Shown here: positions 22,330 through 34,600 of the stretch, piece by piece
Layout of the letters: each line of letters starts with the position of its first letter
How positions within the stretch are numbered: position 1 is the first letter of the stretch
Notes under the pieces: model-generated
Database searches by the model: none
Seen by the model: the letters and a program-made list of their open reading frames with translations, nothing else
Told to the model about the DNA's origin: nothing
Position numbers and translations under genes: made by a program
From: Histoplasma ohiense
Taxonomy: Eukaryota > Ascomycota > Eurotiomycetes > Onygenales > Ajellomycetaceae
Length of the DNA stretch: 64,000 bases
NCBI GenBank assembly: GCA_017607445.1
Contig: JAEVHH010000001.1
Span: forward strand, 7,874,001-7,938,000
Reading direction: 5' to 3'

Positions 22330-25300
22330 TTCAAGCAGAAGATGCAAATGAACACAATCATGATCTCTGTCATTGTAAATAGTCTAGTCAACATATGAGC
22401 AATGATAGACAGTGGTTTTCTTCATTACACTCTTATAGACACTCAGCTGATTGAGAAGCATAAGCTTCAGCATATCTTCTTTTTCAAATCATATAAGCTC
22501 AGTGAATTTGACAGCCTCAGAGAATCTGCCTTCTACAACATGGTAAGATTTAATGTCAATGTAGAAGAACACAAGAAAAAGAATATATATATATACAAAA
22601 TACAAGACCTTGAGTACAATCTAATACTCAGTCTATCATGACTCACAGAATTTGGAACCTTGTTGAATGCACACAACCACTGCCTTATTTTCTCAGAAGA
22701 CAATCATGTTTACAAGAAGAACATTGATAGAACCACTGATCTCATTCAGATATCAGTGGAAGTGTACAAACTACTAATCCATCAAATGCATGAGAAGAAG
22801 AACATCCAAGTGTTCACTGCTAACATGATGAATATCAAAAAAGCATTAGAAAAATTAGAACTCAAGAATCTCAAGAAATCACACAAAAAACTACTCAAAT
22901 CATACAAAGACTTCACAGATATGTTTAATAAGAAAGAAGCTGAAAAGCTTTTCTCTCACTGAGAACCTGGTATAGATCATACAATCAAGCTCATCAAGAA
23001 AGATAGTAAGAACTCACAACTACTCTGAGATTCTCTCTACAGCATATCACACAATGAACTTCTTGTTCTACAAAAAACACTCAACAGATTACTGGATAAA
23101 GACTTCATTTGTGTTAGCAACTCACCCACTGCAGCACTCATACTGTTTGCAAAGAAATCAGAAGAAGACTTACAATTCTGTGTTGACTACTGAGAATTCA
23201 ATAAGATTACACAGAAGAATCAATATTCTCTTCCACTCATCAATGAAATACTTGAATAAATAGAAAAAGCAAATAGATTTACAAAGCTTGACATCTCTGC
23301 AGCCTTCTATAAGATAAGGATTAATGAAGATGATGAATGACTAATCACTTTTTGTACATATTACAGATTATACAAATGAACAATGACTCTCTTTGAATTA
23401 GTGAATGCTTCAAGTACATTTCAGAAATACATTAACTGAGCTCTACAAGATCTACTCAATGAGATCATCTCAGTGTATATAGATGATATCTTGATCTTCA
23501 CTGATGAATCACTCACTGAACACTGTAAGCACATACAACAAATGCTTGACTGTCTACAAAAAGCTGAACTGCAAGTGGACATTGATAAATGCAACTTTGA
23601 GATCAAGTCTACAATCTATCTAGAATTCATCATTGAAGCTGAAAAAGATGTATGCATGGATTCTAAGAAGATGAAAGCAATTCTCAACTGAGAGGCATCA
23701 GTCTCAGTAAAAGAGATTAGAAGCTTTCTAGAGTTTGTCAACTTCTATCAAAGATTTATCAAGAACTTCTTCAATATTGTATGATCACTGATGAATCTGA
23801 TCTGAAAAGACACTGTATTTCAATGAACTGACAAAGTGAACACAGTATTCAAAAAGCTGAAGCATATGTTCACAAATGCTCTGATGCTGCAATCATTCAA
23901 TTCAGATAAGCATACAATTCTTGAAACAGACATCTCAGATTATGTAGTAGATGAAGCACTGATGCAATATGATAATAAAGATGTTCTATAATTTTGTATC
24001 TTCATCTTAAAAAAGATGTTATCTGCTGAATGCAACTACAAGATCTACAACAAAAAGCTTCTAGCAATCATACAATGTTTTGAGAAATGAAAATCCAAAT
24101 TTATGAGTGTCAAGAGATTCAAGATTGTTATCAATCATAAAAATCTAGAGTACTTCACAATCACTCATAAGCTCATCAAAAGATATATGCATTGATCATT
24201 GTTTCTTAGCTGTTTTTCATTCACAATTCATTATCAATCTGAAGTAGAGAACACTCTTGTGGATGCTCTGTCTCACTGAGAACAAGATATGCCATTTGAT
24301 GACTTGAATGACAGATGAAAACATCAAGAGCATCAGTTAATTGACTCTGCAATTATAAGAAGTTCTATATAATCAGACAAACTCTGTGTACATATCAATC
24401 AGTTCTGAGCTCAAGAACCCTTGCTTGAAGAACAATGAAAGCTAGCAGCAGAAGCAGATGAATTCTGACAACAAATCATCAAAGTCATACAAAACAGAGC
24501 ATCTCAATTCTTCACAGATGTATACTCAAGAATGAATATCTCAGTATATTCAATTGATAATGACAACTGCTTACACTTTCAAAATAAACAATGAATCTCT
24601 GATTCAGAACTTCTACAAACACAGATTATGTAAGAAATTCATGACTCATCAATAACTGAGCACTCAGAATGCAAAATCATGTACAATATCATCACTCAAG
24701 AATTCTACTGATCAGATATATTGAAAGACATACATCAGTTTATACACAACTGTGATCACTGTGACTCAGTGACAGTATGATGTGAACACTGAAAAGAGAT
24801 ACTGAAGTCTCTATCTGTTTTCAATCAAATTTGATGTAATATAGCTATTGATTTTGCAGTCTTCTTATCTGAAAACAGAGGTTCTATAAATATTCTAGTC
24901 ATTGTCAATCTATTCAGCAAGAGTGTAATACTACAGCTCTGTGACAAGATAGACACTGAAGTAGTTGCAGATGTCTTCATCAGAAGCTCATTCTATTGTA
25001 TACACAGTCTGTCTTTATTCATTGTGTCAGATAGAGACAGTCAATTCATCAGTGCACTCTGAGTCTGTGTATGCCAATTATTAAGAATTAAACAAAAGTT
25101 ATCAACAGTGTATCACTCAGAGACTGATGAAGCTACTGAGAGAATGATATAAATAGTAAAAAACATTCTCTGTAAGTTCTGCAATTACATACAAAACAAC
25201 TGAAGCAATCTGCTATTATATACTGAGATTGTGATTAATAGTTGAGATTCTACTACAACAGATGTAAACTCATTCTTTCTTCTATATAAATACAACTTAG

Positions 25301-25920
25301 AGATTCTGAACTTCTCTGAGACTCTCTGAGAAACCACATACATCTGCAGTCTCATACAGACAGCAGAGAACATTGTGAGCAAGTTGAAGAAAGTTCACAA
25401 ATGAGCAGAAGCTTCAATGATCAATATTCAATAAAATTATAAAAATCAAATGAACATTAGAAGAAGTTCTACAATCTGATATTATGTAGAAAACAAAGTC
25501 TGACTGAATCTCAAAAATATAAGAACAGATCACCTCTCACATACATTAGATTATCATCACATCAAGTATACAGTGAAGAAAGTGCTAGATATATATAATT
25601 ATCAACTCAACATCTCATCTGACATTCATGATGTCTTTCATACAAATCTGCTTCAATTTGTGGTCAAGAATTCATTCTTCTCACAGAGAATCTTCAATTG
25701 ACAGTCATCTGTCATTATAGAAGAAGACAATGAACTTGAATGAAAAATTAAAGCAATTCTTGACAATAGAATCAACCATCACCACTGTGAATATCTCATC
25801 AAATGAGTAGAATATGATTGTTCAACCTGGAAATCTGCATTTATCTTGAAGAACATCACTGCTCTTGACATCTATGAGTTCTCACTCATCTCAGTAGAGG
25901 GGGATAATGTGATGGGTTAG
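22330..25920 (+). pseudogene. A3 pol: protease, RT, RNase H, integrase, chromodomain
   Basis: Collinear with A2 pol and in one frame from the protease to the stop TAG at 25918-25920, inside the 3' LTR. Protease D-S-G near 22405. RT YIDD at 23476-23487, followed by ILIFTDESL. RNase H near 23900-24290 (ETDISDYVVDE, then VINHKNLEYF). Integrase 24490-25450, with a C-D-H-C zinc half near 24752, IDFAVFLSE near 24850, SDRDSQF near 25030 and a Glu in TDEATE near 25130. Chromodomain about 25730-25890. Stops are TGA at Arg/Trp plus some TAA from CAA. Confidence 0.9.
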
Positions 25921-26464
25921 TATCTGTTAGTAATTAACTTATGCAATCAACTTCTCTTCTGCATCTGCTCATTCTCCTCTTCTGCATCCACTTATTTCTG
26001 ATCATTGTGATCTCATATAACTCTCAATGTTCTTTCACTCTATGCTTCATACTTATATAGTTTCTAACAATTCTTTTATATAGCTCTTAACATTCTTTCA
26101 CTTCATGTTCTGCATTTATATAGTTTCTAACAATTCTTCTGTATAGCTTCTAATATTCTTCTGCTCTGTGTTCCACACTTATATAGTCTCTAACAATTCT
26201 TTCATGTAGCTTTCAATGATTTCCTCACCCCACACTCTGTGCTTGTGTAGTTTCTAACAATTCTTATATATATCTCTTAATGTTCTTTCATTTCATGCTT
26301 CACTGTGGAGTGGCTTCTGATATTCTTCTACTCTGAGTTTTTCTCTATAAGAACTCTTTTTATATGATCTTTTTTTCTGATTTCTTTTCTCTTTCTTTCC
26401 TTAATCAATTCATAATCTGTAATTAGAATAGTATCAAATTGTTAATCAAAGTACATCTGTTATA
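25909..26464 (+). repeat. A3 3' LTR
   Basis: 556 bp, begins TGTGATGGG directly after the polypurine tract AGAGGGGGATAA and ends CTGTTATA (a mutated CCGTTACA). Confidence 0.9.
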
Positions 26465-27380
26465 TGTGGAGATTATTGAGATTTTTATAGATTCTTCAAA
26501 TTTCTCAACTTTGACTTTCAATTACACAATAGTCATATATCTTTGAGATTTGTGAACCATCTTAGATTGTAGCTAAAGAGAAGAAGAATATAAATATATA
26601 ATTTTTATATTAAAAAAATCAATATTTAATATAGATGTATCTTGTTGAAAATGATCACTTTATTTCTTGTTGAAATCAAGCAAATAGCAAATCCTTCCCA
26701 TGTTCAAAAAAAAATGGATTCACTTTGAGATGATACTTCATATCTAATAAATGGGAATATGAAAATAAAAATTGATATCATTGCAAGAACATTGATTTCT
26801 CTAGGTCCTAAGGTGATACAGAGATGCTGAATAGATGGGGTTGGTTTGCTATCCTCACCCATATACAAGGTATAGAGCAAATCGTTCCCGTGTTGCTAAC
26901 AAACTGAAACCATTTTTTCTCAGATGTTTCACAGGATAATTGCACATCATGTGATATGACTATTTTGGGTTAGTTGATTACTTATTTGAGATTAGCTTCT
27001 TTAAAAAGTGACTAATCATCAAATCAGTGTTAAAACAGCAATTATCCTGAGAAGCGTCTGAGCTTGCTGAGATAAGAAAAAGTTGGTTTTTCTATAATGT
27101 AAAGAGAGAAGAGAGAAGAGATGTCCTCTTGCATAACCCAATCAATACGCCCCACAACAGCCTTGGTGTGACCACTCATCATTTACTCGCGCGCTAGACG
27201 AAACAGCCAATATCTCTAGGATGATGCGACAGTTCAGCGCTAAGGTAAAACAGCTACGAAGATCTCGTCATCCAATAGTTTAGCGCGACCTTCCCACTGA
27301 GCCTCCCCATCACTGCTGGGGCAAAATGATCGGGGACAGAGATAGGATAGTGATTGGCTTGACCTATAAGCGCCGAGATC
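26465..27380. other. Transition from repeats to the gene island
   Basis: AT-rich to about 27110, then composition changes abruptly and CpGs appear (e.g. CTCGCGCGCTAGACG near 27187). No gene found. Contains an imperfect foldback (26919-27062). The 250 bp before 27380 may hold the promoter of the next gene, but no decisive element is seen. Confidence 0.5.
26919..27062. repeat. Imperfect foldback, possible MITE remnant
   Basis: 25-base arms at 26919-26943 and 27038-27062 pair except for three positions (CTCAGATGTTTCACAGGATA against its complement), and weaker pairing continues inward (TTGATTACTT with AAGTGACTAATCATCAA) and outward. No clear target duplication seen. Confidence 0.45.
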
Positions 27381-28115
27381 ATGCAACGAGACACATTTGT
27401 ACTGCAACTCTGGTGCTCATTAGGCAACGAGTCAGCATCTATACTATTTAAGTGGCCCTTTGGCCGTGGGTCTGGTCTTCAATCTTCCTATCACGAATGC
27501 AACCATAGCAGCCATCATCACATTCTTCTCATCGATCCTCCCGAATTCCTTCCCCGATTTTTCCATATGCAGGCCACGCAAAAACCAGTGACTCCTAGAG
27601 AGCGGGCCCTGATAATCAAAAAGACTCAGGAAGACGCGCTCGCTCGATTGCCTCTAAACACGCTCTTCATTGTTCTTTATATACGATCCGACCCTCCTCA
27701 GCCAAATGACTTTCACTGGGGACACTACTTCCACACTAGCGCCCAGGGAGGGTTGAAATATCACATGAGAAACCTGGGCGGAGGATGGATCCCGGACCAT
27801 GGCCCAACCGGAGGCGTTTTCAAGTCGAATTTCCTGTGCGTCCTTATCGAGATCGCAAACGTCCCATACGAAACGCATGGTCTTCTCGACCAGATTATGA
27901 GATCTCGTGATGGAGACGTCAATTCAATTCCCGGTATAACCTGCCGAGTATGGCTCATGGTCATCTTGCAAGACTTGATTCGACAAGGGATAGTACGCTG
28001 CAGCGATATTGATGGCTTGCAGCAGGAATGTATGGCTTTCGGAAACCAATACAGTCAAGGGGCAGCAACCAACACCCAGCCACGACCTGTATTGAGATCA
28101 ACCCTGTGTCCTTGA
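27381..28115 (+). CDS. Fungal conserved protein of unknown function
   Basis: Open for 244 codons from 27381, but the in-frame ATG at 27567 (182 aa) is the better start: the first 62 residues have no protein-like character, and the recognisable part begins just after it. The body has a hydrophobic strand LFIVLYIRS, then FHWGHYF (His-Trp near residues 111-112 of the long form), a Gly-rich KYHMRNLGGGW segment, and a C-terminal helix with ITCRVWL. This pattern of a short beta-rich core with HW and a late Cys-x-x-W resembles the many small fungal hypothetical proteins of the DUF6914 type; that name is from memory and unconfirmed. No signal peptide or membrane segment. CpGs are normal and no RIP-type stops occur, so it is likely functional. 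Convergent with the APH gene, 169 bp apart. Confidence 0.72.
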   Translation: MQRDTFVLQLWCSLGNESASILFKWPFGRGSGLQSSYHECNHSSHHHILLIDPPEFLPRFFHMQATQKPVTPRERALIIKKTQEDALARLPLNTLFIVLYIRSDPPQPNDFHWGHYFHTSAQGGLKYHMRNLGGGWIPDHGPTGGVFKSNFLCVLIEIANVPYETHGLLDQIMRSRDGDVNSIPGITCRVWLMVILQDLIRQGIVRCSDIDGLQQECMAFGNQYSQGAATNTQPRPVLRSTLCP

Positions 28116-28284
28116 AAGCCAAATTAGGGAGAGAACGCACGTGGTTGAGCGGAGCTGCGTATACATGTTTTATTTTTCTGCTTTCATGTTTGTAACTCGC
28201 AATCGTTATCCGAATCCATTAAGCCAATGCGTGCATGTCTCTTAGCATTCACATTACATTGTTAATGTGTATAAGCCTCAGTCA

Positions 28285-29229
28285 CTAAAGCGCTATGTAA
28301 GAGTCGACGGTTAATAGATTTAAAGCCACATCGGAGTCCAACTCATCCAGATATTGTCTTCCACCCATCCAAGAGGCAACTTGGAACCACCAGCTATCTT
28401 TCCCAAAGCGCATAGCCGTAGTAAACTCCCAGTATTCGGGATACCAGCCTGCAGATTCCCAGTCGAGAATCCCAGATAAATGTCCATCATCATCGACGAG
28501 AATGTTGTGCGCTTTGAAATCCCCATGAGTGAACACAATTCTATGCTGATGACTCTGTAACCTTTTTGCGCGTGACAGAGTGTTGTGGTATTCGGTGTCG
28601 GATTTGAATGTATGGGCTGAAGCTGGAGCAAAAAGGTAGTCGTGAAAAGTCCCCAGACTAGAAAAAGGACCCATGATGTGCCCAGGAACTCGTGAACTCC
28701 GTAAGCTGGTTCCAATGGGAGAACAAATCGTCTCTGACCCTGGAGAATGCCACGATCGCATGGAGGTGATACAAAATTTCAACTCTTCCAGCCAAGGCTC
28801 GGCATCAGCCTGTAGTACATCGTTCGAGTTCTCAAGAGGTAAACCAGGTAGTCTTGTCATCAAGATAGAAAATCTTCGGTTGAAAGGCGCATCTAGGTGT
28901 TCACCACAGCTGATGACTTTCGGTACAGGCATTCCAGCAGATCTTGCCATTTGCATTGATACCACCTCCTCAACACTCGCCCGGTCCGTCCATTTCATAA
29001 CAAGGCCAAATGGTAATTGAATAATATTTGCATCGAATAGAAGACCGAACCAAGAGCAGTACCGTTGAGAGAAATAATAAAGGAACTTGTGAATGATGCC
29101 CCAGAGCATTCTGGTGCACGTGCTGGGCACAACTGGTACTTGAGGGGTGGTCCGCTGAATTGAAGACTGCATCCGCCGGGGCCAGGTATAATCTGGCCGT
29201 AAGATCGATGGAATAAAAAGGCGATTCAT
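28285..29229 (-). CDS. APH-family phosphotransferase-like kinase
   Basis: 314 aa, intact. Protein-kinase-like fold of the aminoglycoside phosphotransferase/choline kinase superfamily. N lobe: LVMKW with the ATP-binding Lys79, then conserved Glu in the next helix (EE at 86-87) and the hinge strand ILMTRLPG. C lobe: catalytic loop HGDFKAHN (Asp237, Asn242) and the Mg-binding ILDWE (Asp257), followed by GWYPEYWE, typical of fungal members. Length and motifs look complete and no intron is needed. Fungal members are numerous, and their substrates are mostly unknown; antibiotic resistance should not be assumed. The gene lies in the CpG-normal island between decayed elements. Confidence 0.9.
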   Translation of the reverse strand: MNRLFIPSILRPDYTWPRRMQSSIQRTTPQVPVVPSTCTRMLWGIIHKFLYYFSQRYCSWFGLLFDANIIQLPFGLVMKWTDRASVEEVVSMQMARSAGMPVPKVISCGEHLDAPFNRRFSILMTRLPGLPLENSNDVLQADAEPWLEELKFCITSMRSWHSPGSETICSPIGTSLRSSRVPGHIMGPFSSLGTFHDYLFAPASAHTFKSDTEYHNTLSRAKRLQSHQHRIVFTHGDFKAHNILVDDDGHLSGILDWESAGWYPEYWEFTTAMRFGKDSWWFQVASWMGGRQYLDELDSDVALNLLTVDSYIAL

Positions 29230-30296
29230 TGAGCCGTCTAAGAGCCTAAGTCCGAAAATGAATGCTGGGACGTCGCCAGGGGGGGAAGGGGAAGGGGGCG
29301 GATTTCACTTCCTGTGAGGTTTTGGTCAAGGCTGACTTTACACAAGATAGGATATAGTTTCGCACATTTTATCGATCAAAAAGAGTGAATCACTTACTCG
29401 ACGATAGAAACCGGGCGAGATAAAATCGGCTCCACTCTTAGAGACGAAATAAAGAGCAGGTAGCAACCGAGATTTCTAGGAGAAAAGGGGGTAGTAACAG
29501 GGACAGCCGAACTTTGGTAGGGAAATATTTTATTATGTAAGGTAGGTGGCCAGGGCCTTTCCTAAATAGCCGCCAGGGGGGTGATGAAGTATGACTAAGC
29601 GCCAAGCACCGGACTGTATGTATATAGATTTAACGTCCCAGAGAAACACAGGCAGTGCCTGTGTTTCAGAAGCCTCTCAAAGGGCATGAAGATGTGCTAT
29701 GCTAGAGAGATTGCTATGTACACAGAGAGGGAGAAAACAGAATCCAGATGACAACTTTTGAAAAGACTCAGTTTATTGAAATTGAATTTTCAGAGCTGTG
29801 CATTCACTTTTGATCTGATATATAATCATTTATAATGAAGCTATAGTGTGATTTCTCAAGAGAATTGCTGCTGCTGTATTTGAAAGATTTTATAATAAAT
29901 AAAGAGAAATATTTCTTTCAATTGATTCTAAAACTATCTATACTTCTATAACTATTGCATGTTGAACTCTGCTGAAGTTCACCAGTTTTGCTAACAAATT
30001 AAGTTCACACTAACCAGAAACAAGCTGCAATCGCTCGCTTGCGCTCGCTTATCCAGCTTGAAAACGCGCCGTTTAATCCCTCGGGTGAATATAATGAGAT
30101 ATCCAACAGCCACACATGACTCATATATGTGAATTCCATGTAATCTACAGCTGTCAATAGAGAACAATCATATAGATGAAAAAGATGAATAACATTAGAG
30201 TAGTGTTGTAGAGTTAATGAAGAAGTGCTAAGTAAGATGTAATTAAATATCAGATAGTTTATATAAAGAATATAATAATTACAATTAAATAGTAAG
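29230..30296. other. Right flank of the island, no gene found
   Basis: 29230-29640 has normal composition and is probably the APH upstream region (a GC-rich GGGGGAAGGGGAAGGGGGCGG tract lies near 29280). From about 29740 it becomes AT-rich and decayed. A short CpG-bearing patch near 30028-30085 contains a repeated CGCTCGCTT. No coding region recognised. Confidence 0.5.
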
Positions 30297-30653
30297 CATG
30301 TAATGCACTCGTTTATTATTTCCTTATTATCTTCGCTTATTCTTACCTCTTTCCATTATACTCTCGCTACCGCTATTTCTATATGTATATATATATTGAT
30401 GTATGTATTTCGCACATCTTCTTTCTCTTTCTTTTCTTCCTTAGCGATTAGAAACTGTGAGGTGTAGTGACAGTGTGAAGAGTAACAGTAGAAGATAGTT
30501 TATAGCATAGCAGAGATAATAGTAATATATTGTAGAGTGTAATATAGTAGCGTAATGTAGTGTAGCTAATCGCTAAGGAAGAAAAGAAAGAGAAAGAAGA
30601 TGTGCGAAATACATACATCAATATATATATACATATAGAAATAGCGGTAGCGA
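30297..30653. repeat. Inverted pair of F-type LTR fragments (88-bp perfect arms)
   Basis: A forward LTR fragment (to 30451) is joined via AAAC to a reversed fragment (from 30456, starting TGTGAGGTG). Arms 30364-30451 and 30566-30653 are perfect 88-bp inverted repeats around a 114-nt loop and retain CpGs (TCGC, ACCGC, TTCGCAC, AGCGA). The reversed fragment runs straight into the family G coding region. Confidence 0.88.
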
Positions 30654-33600
30654 TAATGCTGATAATAGATCACAAAACAAATGCAGATGGAATGACACTA
30701 CAAAGTCCGATGACTCCACCCGATCGAAATATTGCTGTTATTGCAAGCGACCAGGACATACCATCGATTCATGTTTCAAATGACCCAAAGATGAATCCAA
30801 AAACACCAAGTCTGATTCAAAATCCAATGCAAAAGACACAAAGAACTCAAAGAACTCAAAAAACACTTAAAATATACCATCCAGCTCACAATAACAGCTA
30901 TAAACACAGAAAGTTGATGCAAAAATGCCTTAAGCTTCACTGTCACAGTGGAATTTGCTACATCTAAGAGTCTGCAAAAAGTGCTTGCACTAGTAGACTC
31001 TGAGTCAGAAGTGAACTGTGTCAATAAATTTTGAGCAAAGAATCACAATCTAGAAACTGCTCACTGCAAAATCAAAATGATCAAATTGATTGATGAATGC
31101 ATAATGCACTTCTTTGAAGAGTATAACATTGCAACTACTGTCACTGATCACAAGAGTAATGCACAGCAGACATCTCATTTCTTTCATGCAATGAAGATGA
31201 AGAACTACAGTCTTGTATTAGAATTTTCTTGATTAAGACAAACAAATTCTTTTATAGATTGATCAGATGAACAATTCTTCTTTAGAAGCTCTGAAGATGA
31301 ACAACAGTCTCAAATTATTTCTGAACAAGATGTTCTAGCTGAAGTTCTCACAGAAGCTAGAGTAGAAATGCTTGTAGTATTATCTACAGAATGTTCAAAA
31401 GACTCAAAACATGCTTTACACATATTCTCAGCTGTGTATTTGAACTTGCTGACTGATCTATCTGATTATGTCATGCCATACACACATATCTTCTCAGAAG
31501 AAGCTGCTATAAGTGTAAAAAGATCAGAAGAGACAGAACACTGTATAGATCTTGAATCTGATGTGCAATCTTCATTTATGCTGATATACAATCTCTCTGA
31601 AACTGAGTTAGCCACTCTAAGAGAATATTTAAAAAATGCATTAGATAAAGAATGAATACAACTGTTCAGTAGCTCAGCTGATACATCAATTCTCTTTGTT
31701 CTCAAAAAAAATAATGAACTTCATCTTTGTGTAGACTATCAAGAGTTAAATCAAATCATCATCAAGAACTGATACTCTCTATCTCTAATAAGTGAATTAC
31801 TTGATAGACTTTCAAAAGTCAAAGTATTCACTAAGCTGGACCTTCAAAATGCCTATCACTGCATACTTATAGTGGCAAAAGACTGTTGGAAGACAGCCTT
31901 TAGAATGAGATATGAATATTTTAAATATGTAGTTATGCCATTTGAACTAGCTAATGCTTCAGTGACATTCCAAGCATACATTAACAATATCTTGTCTGAT
32001 TTGTTGAATATATGTTGTGTTGTCTATTTGGACGACATTCTCATATTCTCCAATTCAAAGCAGAAATATAAAGTGCATGTTACTAAGATGTTAGAACATC
32101 TCAAGTGTGTGAATCTATTTGCAAAACTCTCTAAGTGTAAATTTGAAGTGGACAAAGTCTTATTTCTGAGATTTGTTATAGATACAAATGATGTTGAGAT
32201 GGAGTCAGACAGAGTCTCCACTATTATGAAATGATCTACATCTAAATCAATTAAAGAGGTTCAATTCTTCTTGAGCTTTACTAATTTCTATTGATGATTT
32301 ATTAAGTCTTTCTCCTCTATTGCAGCCCCATTATTTGAACTTACAAAAGAGAGCAAGAAGAGGGAAAGAAAAGCCACTTTTATATGAACAGAAGATGCTC
32401 AAAATGCTTTTGATGAGCTCAAATCACACTTTATATGTGCTCCTCTATTAGCTCATTTTGACCCAGCTTGATATATTCAGATTGAATCTGATGTGTTCAC
32501 TTTTGCAGTCACTGCTATTCTGTCACAGTTGCAGAATGATGAGCACTGGCATTCAGTTGCCTTCTGATCAAGAAAGTTGATTGATGTGGAAATGTGTTAT
32601 GATACTCATGATAAAGAACTCTTGACTATTGTAGCAGCATTTAAGAATTGAAGACACTATCTGAAAAGAAGTCAGTATTCAATTCAAATCTGATCTGATC
32701 ATGCCAATCTGCAGTACTTTATGATGACTAAGAAACTGAACAGATGTCAGATCAGATGAGTGGAAGCTTTATCTGCTTATGATTTTGTATTACTGCACTG
32801 CTCTGAATCAAAGAATCCAGCTGATGAGCTCAGTCATCATGCAGACTACAGTGAGGTCTATAATGATCAAACTATATTATCTACTCTGCAACAGAAGCTG
32901 AAACATGGAGTTAGACTAGACTGAAAAGCTGATACTTCTTTTCAAAATAATATTTCTTCTGATGTAGTCTATGCACAGATCTCTAATGAGCAAAATGCTT
33001 CTTTTAATGAGTGAAAAGCACTTCATATATTGACATCTTCTATCTCTCACATAAACTCTTCTCCTCTGTTGCATGTTGAGCAATATATGCCCTGGATTGC
33101 AGTCAATAAGACTATTCTTGAGGACTCAGTATATACAGAAATGCCTGAATCCTTCATCTCATTTCTGAGTAAAGCACAGAAGATTGATTCTTTTGCTGCT
33201 GAGCAAAGAAAGAAGATAAAAGAGAAGAATATAATTGTCACTGAAAATATGCTATGAACAATTTCTGAGGATGATATATTGCATGCTGATGGTTGTGTGT
33301 ATGTCCCTCAACAAAAGACACTCATTGATGAAATTATCAGTGCAAACCATGATGATCTGCAGAGAGGTCACTTTGATATAAAAAAGTTCATAGACAGCAT
33401 CCAGGACAAATACTATTGACATGAGTTAGTCAGAGATGTCAAAGATTATATATCCACTTGTGATACTTGTCAAAGAGTAAAGCCAAAACAGCACAGACAA
33501 TATGAAGAATTGAATACAATCCTCTTATCATCAACTTCTTTTGAATCCATTACTATGGATTTTATTACAGACTTGCCAGCCTCTACATTCCTTCATCAAA

Positions 33601-34600
33601 TCTACAATGCAATTTTAGTGATTGTGGATATATATACCAAGTTTATGATCTATATTCCTTGCATCAAAAACATTACAGCTGACAAACTAGCAGAAATCAT
33701 TTATACCAAGTTCTATACAATTTATAGAGTACTCAAAAACCATATATTTGATTGAGAGTCACTGTTTACAAGCCATTATTGATCCATCTTTTGTTATATG
33801 CTAGGCACATGCTGGAAACTTTCAACAGCCTTTCACCCTCAAACAGATGGCCAAATGGAATGACAAAATCAAACCTTGAAACATTATCTTCAATGCTTTA
33901 CCAACTATCATCAAGATGACTGAGCATGCTGGCTACTGCTAGCACAGTTTGTTTACAATACCTCTCAACATATCTCTACTGAAATGGCATCTGCGGAAGC
34001 TCTAATGGGATATCAACCTGATTTGAAAATTAATGTCAGCAAACCATCACAACCAGTCACCATACATGCTGCTAGCCGCACAAAACATATTGAGGAAACA
34101 TGTCATAAGCTCATTGAGAATCTACAAAAGATGTGACAAGCACAGAAAATCTATTATAATGCAAAACATAAGCCTCAACAATTTAAAATAGATGACTATG
34201 TCATGCTCAATGCAAAAAATCTCCAATTGCTGTGCCTGGTTCACAAACTCAATCATAAATATGTTGAACCCTTCAAGATTCTGAATATCATTGGAAAACA
34301 AGTATACAAACTAGAACTGCCACCTTCATATAGAAGCATCCATTCTGTATTCCATGTATCTTTATTGAAGCCATACAACTGCAGGAATGGAGCTCTACCA
34401 GAATCAGAACTGGAACTTGTCAATGACAAAGAAGAATATCAAGTTGAAGAAATTCTTGAAAAATGACAATGAAAAAACAAACCTTCAGAATATCTTGTGA
34501 GATGGACAGATTGAGATTCTAGTGATGATACATAGGAACTGAAAGAAAACATATTGAACACTCAGACATTTGAAATCTTCTTTGAACAAGAAAATGAATG
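30654..34600 (+). pseudogene. G gag end and pol with chromodomain
   Basis: A zinc knuckle C-x2-C-x4-H-x4-C (CCYCKRPGHTIDSC) lies at about 30732-30775 and keeps CpG codons. Then protease (LVDSGSE near 30990), RT with YLDD at 32025-32036, RNase H near 32460-32850 (SRKL, YDTHDKELL, SDHANL) and integrase with an HHCC finger at about 33280-33480 (CDTCQR). The first catalytic Asp is in MDFITDLP near 33558 and the Glu region in HPQTDGQME near 33835-33860. A C-terminal chromodomain (YLVRW, then SSDDT) spans about 34430-34580. TGA codons break it at Arg/Trp sites. Best preserved pol of the window. Confidence 0.9.

Larger units (their letters stand above)
20342..26464 (+). mobile_element. Family A Ty3/Gypsy element, copy A3 (complete)
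   Basis: 6,123 bp with 5' LTR 20342-20898, leader, gag 21275-22288, pol to 25920, and 3' LTR 25909-26464. Flanked by TGTGA (20337-20341) and TGTGG (26465-26469), a 5-bp duplication differing by one transition. It is the only family A copy without nested insertions and is the reference for reading A1, A2 and A4. Confidence 0.93.

Noticed and set aside
2103..26464. Alternative genetic code with TGA read as an amino acid
   Set aside because: In-frame TGA falls on both Arg (CGA) and Trp (TGG) positions of pol, and the island genes have no internal TGA. Mutation explains it; recoding does not.
28320..29020. Extra ORFs overlapping the APH gene (28320-28715 minus, 28673-29020 plus)
   Set aside because: Other frames of the APH coding sequence, which has complete catalytic motifs.
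28285..29229. Aminoglycoside resistance gene
   Set aside because: Only the kinase-fold motifs are shared; fungal members of this superfamily have other or unknown substrates.
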